From JAJOKI01 sp964412405 (GTDB taxonomy: Archaea > Halobacteriota > UBA148 > JAJOKI01): 21,311 nucleotides of DNA. The stretch spans positions 1 to 21,311 of the forward strand of contig CAYPOB010000009.1 in assembly GCA_964412405.1 (NCBI GenBank), written 5' to 3'. The translations under genes were made by a program, and so were the position numbers. Below are positions 7,382 through 14,150 of the stretch, one piece after another. The notes under the pieces were generated by a model. That model did not search any database. It was given only the letters and a program-made list of their open reading frames with translations, and was not told the origin of the DNA. The number at the start of each line of letters is the position of its first letter. Positions within the stretch are counted from its first letter, which is position 1.

Positions 7382-8268
7382 TCATCGGTTCCAGAGGCAG
7401 TGCACTCGCACTGGCACAGGTAGAAACGGTGCAGTCGCTGTTACGAAAAAATGGCATTGAAACCGAGCTAAAAATCATCAAGACCAGTGGAGATGTCTTT
7501 GCAAATAGACCGTTACACGAAATTGGCGTCGGCGTCTTCGTCAGGGAGATCGACGAGCTGATGCTGAAGGGCGAGATCGATGCGGCAGTGCATAGCATGA
7601 AAGACATGCCGACAGAACGTCCAGCAGGGATAGTGATAGGAGCGGTCCTGCACAGGGATTCGCCCTATGATGTGTTGGTCAGCGATTACAGGTTCGACGA
7701 TTTGCCATGTGGCGCCGTGATAGGGACATCGAGTATGCGGCGGCGGGCACAATTGTTGAGATTACGGCCTGACTTGGACATCAAGGATATACGAGGGAAC
7801 ATCGGCACCAGACTGCGGAAGCTGCGGGAGGGAAAATATGATGGAATCGTCCTTGCCGAAGCCGGGCTGGAACGGCTGAAGTTGGATATCGATGCCGAGA
7901 GGCTTACAACCATTCCATCTGCCAACCAGGGAACCATTGCCGTGGTCGTGAAAGAAGGCACAGAGGCGGAGAGACGGGTTAAAGTATTGTGTTGCGAGCG
8001 ATCCAGGATCGAAACGGAAATAGAGCGGACGATTCTTGGGATTTTGGAGGGTGGCTGTGTCGCCCCCATTGGGATATTGGCGCGATTCAACGATGAAATT
8101 GTGGTCATGGCGGAAGTTCTCTCTCCAGAGGGGGGGCGATGTGTTTCGGTTGAGCGTTCGACAGAGGTCAGTAATTATAAATCCGCGGCAGTGGAAATTG
8201 GAAATGATTTGAAAAATAAGGGTGGAGCGGAATTAATTGAAGAAGCGAACAAAAGGATACGAGGGTAA
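7378..8268 (+). CDS. hemC: Porphobilinogen deaminase (hydroxymethylbilane synthase)
   Basis: HemC polymerises four porphobilinogens into the linear tetrapyrrole hydroxymethylbilane. The 296-residue protein begins with the diagnostic GSRGSALALAQ. It contains VHSMKDMPT with the catalytic Asp (D76), GTSSMRRRAQL and IRGNIGTRLRKL. The dipyrromethane cofactor is expected on the cysteine of LEGGCVAPIG (C227). The ATG overlaps the hemL stop as ATGA. The 3' end overlaps the cobA reading frame by 32 bases, which implies tight translational coupling. All domains are present and nothing looks broken. Confidence 0.95.
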   Translation: MIIGSRGSALALAQVETVQSLLRKNGIETELKIIKTSGDVFANRPLHEIGVGVFVREIDELMLKGEIDAAVHSMKDMPTERPAGIVIGAVLHRDSPYDVLVSDYRFDDLPCGAVIGTSSMRRRAQLLRLRPDLDIKDIRGNIGTRLRKLREGKYDGIVLAEAGLERLKLDIDAERLTTIPSANQGTIAVVVKEGTEAERRVKVLCCERSRIETEIERTILGILEGGCVAPIGILARFNDEIVVMAEVLSPEGGRCVSVERSTEVSNYKSAAVEIGNDLKNKGGAELIEEANKRIRG

Positions 8269-9001
8269 GGTTTTTCTGGTCGGCGCGGGACCGGGCGATC
8301 CGGAATTGCTCACGAAAAAAGCAGAGCGCATCATCAAAGAAGCCGACGTGATACTGTATGATCAACTGGTTGGGGACGAAATCATCAAGTCGTTTCCTGC
8401 TGGAGCGGAGCTGATCGACGTCGGTAAGCACGCAGGTCTTCACAAGTTCGAGCAGAATGAGATCACCCGGATGCTCATCGAACGCGCTATAGAGGGGAAA
8501 ACGGTCGTAAGACTCAAAGGAGGAGATCCATACTTGTTTGGACGTGGCGGCGAAGAAGCGGAGGCACTGGCTGCCGAAGGCATAGGGGTAGAGGTCGTTC
8601 CGGGTATCACATCAGCGATAGCCGCCCCTGCATATGCAGGGATCCCTGTTACGCACAGGGACCATACATCGATGGTGACGTTCATCACTGGACACGAAGA
8701 CCCGACCAAGGAAAAATCAGCACTTGATTGGAGTTTGCTTGCGAAAATGTCTGGGACGCTGGTCGTTTTAATGGGTGTGAAGGGTATCAAGTGCAATACA
8801 AATGCGCTGTTGAGACATGGCAAAAACCCAGAAACGCCAGTGGCTTTGATTGAACGAGGAACGACAGATGAGCAAAAAGTCACCACCGGGATGCTGCGCA
8901 ACATCGTCCAGCTTGCGAAATCAGCAGATGTAAAACCGCCTGCCATCATGGTCATCGGCGATGTCGTCAAGCTACACGAAACGCTTGGGAGAGGAAAATG
9001 A
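8237..9001 (+). CDS. cobA: Uroporphyrinogen-III C-methyltransferase (SUMT)
   Basis: This enzyme adds two SAM-derived methyl groups to uroporphyrinogen III, giving precorrin-2 for SirC. That route leads to siroheme, Ahb heme, F430 and cobamides. The 254-residue single-domain protein shows the family signatures in order: VFLVGAGPGDPELLT, VVRLKGGDPYLFGRGGEE, VVPGITSAIAAPAYAGIPVT, then FITGHE and a conserved TLVVLMG region. The start is a TTG at 8237, six bases after GGTGGAGCGG and inside the hemC 3' end; no later ATG retains the first glycine loop. It sits between hemC and hemD, so one transcript makes the substrate and draws it towards siroheme rather than protoporphyrin. Confidence 0.93.
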   Translation: MKKRTKGYEGKVFLVGAGPGDPELLTKKAERIIKEADVILYDQLVGDEIIKSFPAGAELIDVGKHAGLHKFEQNEITRMLIERAIEGKTVVRLKGGDPYLFGRGGEEAEALAAEGIGVEVVPGITSAIAAPAYAGIPVTHRDHTSMVTFITGHEDPTKEKSALDWSLLAKMSGTLVVLMGVKGIKCNTNALLRHGKNPETPVALIERGTTDEQKVTTGMLRNIVQLAKSADVKPPAIMVIGDVVKLHETLGRGK

Positions 9002-9825
9002 AGACGATAGCGATAATGCGCCCTGAGCAGCATTTAAAAAGGTCCATCGAACTGGCAAAATCCCATGGATATAAGGTGATCGCCGCACCCATGGTGGAAA
9101 TTAAAGAGAGAAGCGCTCCGGAGTTTGATGTGTTCGCTCATCGTATTTTGAACGGCGAGGTGGACTATGTGATATTCACCAGCGTCAATGGCGTTCGATT
9201 GGCGCTGAAAAAGGCGGGGCGATACATGTTGAAGTCTCAAAGAGACTACAACTCTCGCAGATGTTCCATCTGCGACATCTCCAAATTCGTCGATGCACTG
9301 AATGCCTGCAACACGGTCGCGGTCGGGCCCAGCACGCAGCGAGAGATGGAAAAACATGGCATACGTGTTGACGTGGTGCCGGAGGCATACAGCTCGGAAG
9401 GAATCGTGAGCGTTTTGGCACCGCATATCAGAGGTAAAAAAGTCGAGATCGTGCGAAGTTCGCATGGTGCGCCGTTGCTGATCGATGGATTGAAGAAACA
9501 CGGCGCAATAATACATGAAGTCAAAGTATATGAGATCGTTCGGCCCATTGGTGGATGCCAGAGAAAACTGATAGAGGCTGCGTTGAATGGTGACATCGAT
9601 ATATATGCCTTCACGAGCGCGATGAGCGTGAAAAATTTCTTGAGGACTGGGGAAGATTTAGATAAGAAGGGCGAACTCATAGAGGGCATGAAGCACAGAA
9701 CTGTAGTAGCCATAGGAAATCCTACTGCAGGGACTTTAAGGGAAAACGGCATTCGCGTGGATGTACTTCCAGAGCGATTTACCTTCAAAGATATGATGGG
9801 TGCATTATTACCTGCGCAACAATAG
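8998..9825 (+). CDS. hemD: Uroporphyrinogen-III synthase, with an apparent in-frame insertion
   Basis: HemD cyclises hydroxymethylbilane with inversion of ring D to give uroporphyrinogen III. The 275-residue protein has the two-lobe HemD layout: IFTSVNGVRLAL near 60-70, VAVGPSTQREMEKHGI near 107-122, then the second-lobe strands ending YAFTSAMSVKNFL and VVAIGNPTAGTLRENGI. Family conservation is in these scattered TS and GP motifs, as usual for this divergent enzyme. Residues 79-95 look inserted between NGVRLAL and VAVGP. Their DNA (9233-9275) is two near-adjacent perfect hairpins, so a palindromic element seems to have landed here without breaking the frame. The start overlaps the cobA stop as ATGA. 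The enzyme is probably still functional because it is the only hemD visible. Confidence 0.88.
   Translation: MKTIAIMRPEQHLKRSIELAKSHGYKVIAAPMVEIKERSAPEFDVFAHRILNGEVDYVIFTSVNGVRLALKKAGRYMLKSQRDYNSRRCSICDISKFVDALNACNTVAVGPSTQREMEKHGIRVDVVPEAYSSEGIVSVLAPHIRGKKVEIVRSSHGAPLLIDGLKKHGAIIHEVKVYEIVRPIGGCQRKLIEAALNGDIDIYAFTSAMSVKNFLRTGEDLDKKGELIEGMKHRTVVAIGNPTAGTLRENGIRVDVLPERFTFKDMMGALLPAQQ
9233..9275. repeat. Double-hairpin palindromic element inside hemD
   Basis: The arm AGTCTC (9233-9238) pairs perfectly with GAGACT (9242-9247) around an AAA loop. After a seven-base spacer, TCGCAGATG (9255-9263) pairs perfectly with 9267-9275 around a TTC loop. Two perfect triloop hairpins this close are not expected from coding constraint. 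The segment encodes the part of HemD that looks like an insertion. A related sequence lies at 19698-19722. Confidence 0.7.
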
Positions 9826-9847
9826 GACACGTGGGAAGTCGAGGCAT

Positions 9848-11035
9848 ATGATTGTATTTTCAAAAATATTGGCAGATAGGGGCACAGTATGGGATGCCAT
9901 ACGGGCGAAGGAGATGGCGGCGGCAGATGCACCAGATGACCTGATCAGGTTTTCTTCTGAAATCAAGCCAGTGGTGATGTGGAATATCACACGAGAATGT
10001 AATTTGAAGTGCAAGCACTGCTATTCAAGCGCATCGTCAGGCCCACATCTAAATGAGCTGACATTGAAAGAAGGCATAAAGTTCATCGATGAGCTTGCAG
10101 AGCTGAATATTCCGATGTTGATATTTACCGGGGGCGAACCGCTTGCCAGCAAGAACTTCTTCTCATTCGCCCGTCATGCGAAGAAAAAGGGAGTGCGCAC
10201 CGTCATCTCCACGAACGGAACCCTAATCACACCAGAGGTTGCACAGATGATGAAGGAGGTGAGTATGCGCTATGTAGGCGTCAGCATCGATGCCGTAGAT
10301 CCAGAAATACATGATGAGTTCAGGGGCTTTAAGGGCGCATGGCAGATGGCGATGGATGGAATAAAGAATGCAATGGATGCCGGGTTGCGGACAGGCATCA
10401 GGATCACCATTGACAAGAATAACTGGAATCAGGTGCCTGCATTGCTTGATTTGACAGTAGAAATGGGAGTTCCACGTTTCTGCCTGTATCATCTAGTTCC
10501 CACTGGGAGGGGGGAGGGCATCGCAGAATTAGATATCACGAAGGCGCAGAGGGTCAAGGTGCTCAAGCACCTATATGATAGGGCCATCGAGCTTAAGGAC
10601 GAGAATATCGAAATCCTCACGACGGACTCGCCGATGGATGGCGTTTACATCCTGGAGCGGCTTAAAAAGGAAGATCCGGAGCGGGTGGATGATGTACGAG
10701 AATTGCTGAGAATGTCCGGAGGGTGCTCAATCGGAAATAAAGTCGTAAACATCGACCATCTGGGCAACGTCAATCCGTGTCATTTTGTCCAACACAAGAC
10801 CGTCGGAAACATACGTGAGCGCCCGTTCAACGAAATCTGGAACGAAAATTCGTGCGAGTTGTTGTGCGAGTTGCGCCGACAAAAAGAGTTGTTGAAGGGC
10901 AAATGTGGCATCTGCGATTATAAGGACATTTGTGGGGGCTGCAGGCAGAAGGCGTGGTTCTTCGGTGGTGGCGACTTCTTCGAGGAAGATCCAACGTGCA
11001 TATATAATCCCGAAACGAAGAGGATTGAGGTGTGA
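9848..11035 (+). CDS. ahbC: AhbC-type Fe-coproporphyrin III synthase (radical SAM, SPASM domain)
   Basis: AhbC removes the two acetate side chains of didecarboxysiroheme to form iron-coproporphyrin III, the substrate of AhbD. The 395-residue protein has an N-terminal extension of about 40 residues. Then PVVMWNITRECNLKCKHCYS carries the CxxxCxxC ligands (C51, C55, C58), followed by FTGGEPLA and a SPASM-like tail with GGCSIGNK, GNVNPCHFVQ and KCGICDYKDICGGCRQKAW. The WNIT...CYS signature separates AhbC/NirJ1 from AhbD/NirJ2. The frame is open to 9800, but ATG 9848 behind GAGG gives the normal N-terminus and begins 22 bases after hemD. A hairpin right after the stop suggests the run ends here. 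Confidence 0.85.
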   Translation: MIVFSKILADRGTVWDAIRAKEMAAADAPDDLIRFSSEIKPVVMWNITRECNLKCKHCYSSASSGPHLNELTLKEGIKFIDELAELNIPMLIFTGGEPLASKNFFSFARHAKKKGVRTVISTNGTLITPEVAQMMKEVSMRYVGVSIDAVDPEIHDEFRGFKGAWQMAMDGIKNAMDAGLRTGIRITIDKNNWNQVPALLDLTVEMGVPRFCLYHLVPTGRGEGIAELDITKAQRVKVLKHLYDRAIELKDENIEILTTDSPMDGVYILERLKKEDPERVDDVRELLRMSGGCSIGNKVVNIDHLGNVNPCHFVQHKTVGNIRERPFNEIWNENSCELLCELRRQKELLKGKCGICDYKDICGGCRQKAWFFGGGDFFEEDPTCIYNPETKRIEV

Positions 11036-11036
11036 T

Positions 11037-11062
11037 GAGGATATTTACGTTCGTATATCCTC
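11037..11062 (+). terminator. Hairpin directly after ahbC
   Basis: GAGGATAT (11037-11044) and ATATCCTC (11055-11062) form a perfect eight-base stem with a ten-base loop, starting one base after the ahbC stop. There is no long T-run behind it, so it may act as a 3' end processing or stability element rather than a classical terminator. It marks the likely end of the heme run. Confidence 0.5.
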
Positions 11063-11164
11063 CATAAAAGGCTTGCTATCGCTCACCCAAATTTTGCTTC
11101 GCAAAAACTATGTTTTATGCTGACAACGTTATCTGCAATTGCCCACGTTATGAGGAGGTTACTA

Positions 11165-11260
11165 ATGAATAATGATAAAGGAATAGTTGGCACCCATATC
11201 GAATCAAGACAACGGAGGGCATGCTATTTGCTCAGAATGTTGGCAGTCTTTGATTTATGA
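11165..11260 (+). CDS. Possible 31-residue peptide behind a perfect Shine-Dalgarno
   Basis: AGGAGGT at 11153-11159 stands five bases before an ATG at 11165, the strongest ribosome site in this part of the window. The frame runs MNNDKGIVGTHIESRQRRA and ends at TGA 11258-11260. I recognise no family. A second frame, open from 11187 to 11351 and containing CSECWQSL and a basic tail, overlaps it. The two may be pieces of one frameshifted gene. It could be a leader peptide, a remnant of a transposon gene or chance. Confidence 0.3.
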   Translation: MNNDKGIVGTHIESRQRRACYLLRMLAVFDL

Positions 11261-11299
11261 CGTCCATCAGCATTTCGATCACCTGAAACTCCATAGGTC

Positions 11300-11409
11300 G
11301 AAAGTGGCAAAGCCACTTTCTAAACGGTCATTCTCAAAGAGAATGGCCTAAAGAAGACACTCCGTAGGAGTGCCTTCGGTTACAGGTCCACCACTTCTTT
11401 GAAGTGGTG
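11300..11409. repeat. Array of four consecutive triloop hairpins
   Basis: Four stems follow one another. GAAAGTGGC (11300-11308) pairs with 11312-11320, loop AAA. GGTCATTCTC (11326-11335) pairs with 11339-11348 with one G-U, loop AAA. GAAGACACTCC (11353-11363) pairs with 11367-11377 with one mismatch, loop GTA. CACCACTTC (11389-11397) pairs with 11401-11409, loop TTT. The regular three-base loops and short spacers indicate a folded single-strand DNA or RNA element. Its design resembles the hemD insertion, and both contain TCTCAAAGAGA. Confidence 0.7.
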
Positions 11410-11477
11410 CATGGCGCATGTTGAGATGAGATGATGCCTTTACACCCCCTCGTTTCCGCTGGAGGTTGGGATGAGTA

Positions 11478-11486
11478 TTTATTATA
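11478..11486 (+). promoter_or_regulatory. Putative TATA box of the glycosyltransferase-glycerate kinase pair
   Basis: TTTATTATA lies about 55 bases before the preferred ATG (11539). Initiation about 25 bases downstream would give a leader of roughly 30 bases containing GGGGGTG at 11523-11529. The spacing supports the ATG at 11539 over the one at 11515. Confidence 0.45.
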
Positions 11487-11538
11487 GAACATTACATTAT
11501 TAAGTTTGGGTTAAATGGAAAAGGGGGTGTGGATAAGC

Positions 11539-12765
11539 ATGGAGCTAACGCACGTTTTACAAGAAGAAATCAAGAAAATCAAGCCCGTAGACCTTGTTGT
11601 CGGTATTTGCGCAAAGGATGTTGAGACAACCATCGTTCACACCATGAATGTAGTCGGCATGGGCCTTCAACAGTATTTTTCACAAGTAGATAGTATAGTG
11701 GTCGTCTCCGATGGATTTTCAAAAGATCGAACAAAAGAGATGGCGCAAATGTTCACCCTCCCCCCGACCATCAATAAAATCATCACGGAAGATATTGGCG
11801 ATGCTGGAAAGGGCAGTGCTATTCGCACAATACTTGAGATTGCTAGAGCTGCTGATGCCAGATGTGTGATATTTATCGATGGTGATTTGCTCAGCGTTTC
11901 ACCGAGATGGGTCGCAAATTTAGCAGAGCCCGTCCTTTTTGGGGCCGATCTCGTCGTCCCACAATACATTCGAGACAAATACGATGGAGTTATAACGAAC
12001 AATGTCGCATATCCGCTCATTCGCTCGGTGTTTAGGGCGGACATCCGACAGCCCATAGGAGGAGAATATGGCATCTCGCGTAAACTGATGGAGAAGTTGC
12101 TCGATGATGCGATAATTCCACATCATTTCGGAATAGATATAGCGATAACAATTAGCGCTGTAACAGATTCGATGGATATTAGGAGAACTCAATTGGGATT
12201 AAAAATTCACTCATCATCTATAAAATACGCCGAGCCCGTGGAACATCTGGTCCCAATGTTTCGACAGGTAATCGGAACGCTATTTGATTTGATGGAACGC
12301 CATGAAGAATATTGGAGAAACATAAAACACACACTAACAATTCGAAGCAAGGAGAACGGACAGTATTACGGGCAGAAGCCGCTCCCGGTTAAAGTGGATG
12401 TGATAAAACTTATGGAGCACTTCCAAGAGGGTTTCGAAAATCACAAGGATTTGTTAAAATCGAGTTTACCAAAAGATATCTTTGAGAGGATAGGTATCAT
12501 CAGAGCGCAAAACCATCAGACGGTTTCGTTCGACCCGGAGATGTGGGCGAAGGTAGTATATCATATGGCGGCTGCGCACAAGCGAGCGAAAACGGCCGAA
12601 GATAAGAGTAGAGTTCTCGACGCCTTCTGTGGCTTATGGATGGGGAGGTTCAACTCTTTTGTGATAGAGACAAAGGACATGGACAACGGAGAGGGTGAAA
12701 ATGTCATCATCCGCCAGGCAGAGGCGTTCGAGGCATTAAGACCATATTTAGAGAAGATATATTAG
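11539..12765 (+). CDS. GT-A glycosyltransferase, glucosyl/mannosylglycerate-synthase-like
   Basis: This 408-residue cytosolic protein is a nucleotide-sugar-dependent transferase. The N-terminal GT-A domain shows VDLVVGICAKDVETTI, the strand VVVSDGF, GKGSAIRTIL and the metal-binding DGD at 114-116 in IFIDGDLLSV. RQPIGGEYGISR and HHFGIDIAI follow, and a helical C-terminal domain of about 150 residues completes it. The last two motifs are matched in the GpgS nearby (PLSGEVALTR, HHFGVEIAM), so both belong to the same broad group. The opening resembles the VVGIPSYN family that includes one-step glucosylglycerate or mannosylglycerate synthases; this is recollection, and the donor and acceptor are unproven. 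ATG 11539 is preferred (GGGGGTG nine bases upstream); ATG 11515 adds eight residues. Glycerate kinase follows after 14 bases. Confidence 0.7.
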   Translation: MELTHVLQEEIKKIKPVDLVVGICAKDVETTIVHTMNVVGMGLQQYFSQVDSIVVVSDGFSKDRTKEMAQMFTLPPTINKIITEDIGDAGKGSAIRTILEIARAADARCVIFIDGDLLSVSPRWVANLAEPVLFGADLVVPQYIRDKYDGVITNNVAYPLIRSVFRADIRQPIGGEYGISRKLMEKLLDDAIIPHHFGIDIAITISAVTDSMDIRRTQLGLKIHSSSIKYAEPVEHLVPMFRQVIGTLFDLMERHEEYWRNIKHTLTIRSKENGQYYGQKPLPVKVDVIKLMEHFQEGFENHKDLLKSSLPKDIFERIGIIRAQNHQTVSFDPEMWAKVVYHMAAAHKRAKTAEDKSRVLDAFCGLWMGRFNSFVIETKDMDNGEGENVIIRQAEAFEALRPYLEKIY

Positions 12766-12779
12766 ATATATTAGACACG

Positions 12780-14150
12780 ATGATTCAGAATAAGGGCGGG
12801 CTTGTATCGAACTCGAGTGTAGATTTCAAAAAGGCGCGAGCCGATGCTCTCGATATTTTAGAATACGCCTTAGAGCGGGTACGGCCGCGATTTGCCATTC
12901 AACGTGCCGTCAGAATCGAAGGCGAAATCCTGTGGCTCGATGAATTGTCCGTCAACCTAAACGAAGTGGGACGGATTTTTATCATCGGCTTTGGAAAGGC
13001 ATCGGGACAAATGGCCGCCGAACTTGAAAGAGTGCTGAATGACCGAATATCCGATGGAGTCGTCATCGTAAAACATGGTTGCAGCACAAAAGCCTTAACG
13101 CAGAAGGCAGGAAACGAAATCAAAATTATAACGGGTCAGCACCCGGTTCCAACCGTGGAGAATGTAAAGGCAACTGAACGCCTGCTGAAGATGATCGATA
13201 AAGCCGGCCCCAGAGACATTGTAATCTGTTTGATTTCTGGCGGGGGGTCCGCCCTGTTAACACTCCCAAAGCAAGGCATATCCATCAAAGATATCTCAAA
13301 AACCAATGAACTCCTCATAAAGTCAGGCGCGTCAATCGATGAGATTAATGCTGTGCGCAAACATTTATCTCAAGTCAAGGGAGGGCAGTTGGCCGCTCGA
13401 ACACATCCTGCCAGATTGGTGAGCTTGATCATATCTGATGTCGTAGGCGACCGATTGGATGTCATTGCCTCCGGACCTACTGCACCCGATACATCCACGT
13501 ACTCAGATGCAGTCGGCGTCCTGCAAAAATATGGTCTGTGGATGCGCGTGCCGTCCTCTGTCCGCATGACGTTGGAGGGCGGTAGAAGAGGGCACTTGCC
13601 CGAGACGCCGAAGGATGGCGACCCCATTTTTGAGTCAGTATATAACAAGATAATTCTGAACAACCACGTCATGCTATCGGCCGCTACTGAAAAGGCAATG
13701 GAGAACGGTTATTCACCATACATTATTCAGAATGCCACTGGAGAATCCAGGGCAGAGGCACTAAAACAACTAAAAGATGCCCTGAAACTGAAGACGCCTT
13801 CCTGTTTGATCAGCGGAGGTGAAACTACCGTCAAGGTGACTGGTTCTGGTAAGGGCGGCCCAAATCAAGAGTTCGTGCTGGCATGCGTGGAGGAGATCGC
13901 TGGAAAACGCATTGTCGTTGCTGCCATAGATTCGGATGGAATCGATGGGTTCACGGATGCTGCTGGAGCAGTGGCCGATGGCAATTCGCTCCGTCGCGCC
14001 ATGAAGCTTGGATTGTCCCCGACGAAGTTTCTTGAGGACAACGATTCATATCATTTCTTCAAAAAATACGGGAATCTGGTGATGACTGGGCAGACTGGAA
14101 CCAATGTCAACGACCTGCGGCTCTTTCTCTGTGTCCCAGATCGGACTTAA
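12780..14150 (+). CDS. gckA: Glycerate 2-kinase, MOFRL family
   Basis: This family phosphorylates D-glycerate with ATP, in archaea to 2-phosphoglycerate. The 456-residue protein has the N-terminal DUF4147 domain with IIGFGKASGQMA (K73), GQHPVPTVENV, LISGGGSALLTLP (about 152-163), AVRKHLSQVKGGQLA and SDVVGDRLDVIASGPTAPD. The C-terminal MOFRL domain has LISGGETTVKVTGSG and GGPNQEFVLA. Everything needed for activity appears present. It follows the glycosyltransferase by 14 bases, and its stop shares TTAA with the convergent gpgS. Context suggests it recycles or balances glycerate in a glycosylglycerate pathway; a role in general glycerate catabolism is equally compatible. The start codon has no strong ribosome site. 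Confidence 0.92.
   Translation: MIQNKGGLVSNSSVDFKKARADALDILEYALERVRPRFAIQRAVRIEGEILWLDELSVNLNEVGRIFIIGFGKASGQMAAELERVLNDRISDGVVIVKHGCSTKALTQKAGNEIKIITGQHPVPTVENVKATERLLKMIDKAGPRDIVICLISGGGSALLTLPKQGISIKDISKTNELLIKSGASIDEINAVRKHLSQVKGGQLAARTHPARLVSLIISDVVGDRLDVIASGPTAPDTSTYSDAVGVLQKYGLWMRVPSSVRMTLEGGRRGHLPETPKDGDPIFESVYNKIILNNHVMLSAATEKAMENGYSPYIIQNATGESRAEALKQLKDALKLKTPSCLISGGETTVKVTGSGKGGPNQEFVLACVEEIAGKRIVVAAIDSDGIDGFTDAAGAVADGNSLRRAMKLGLSPTKFLEDNDSYHFFKKYGNLVMTGQTGTNVNDLRLFLCVPDRT

Larger units (their letters stand above)
11036..11538. other. Long intergenic region after the heme cluster
   Basis: No recognisable protein gene lies in these 500 bases. In order they hold the post-ahbC hairpin, a small hairpin TTTTGC-TTC-GCAAAA (11092-11106), two ACGTTAT direct repeats (11126-11132 and 11145-11151), a perfect Shine-Dalgarno with a 31-codon ORF, a four-hairpin array (11300-11409) and the promoter of the next gene. 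The mix of short broken frames and dense palindromes resembles the remains or a non-autonomous copy of a mobile element, or a structured RNA. Confidence 0.5.

Noticed and set aside
11300..11409. CRISPR array
   Set aside because: The palindromes differ from one another in sequence and the spacing is too short; there are no repeated identical units or cas genes.
11092..11470. Complete IS200/IS605 element
   Set aside because: The hairpins resemble the ends of such elements, but no TnpA or TnpB reading frame, clear borders or target sequence are visible; only a remnant or non-autonomous copy could be argued.
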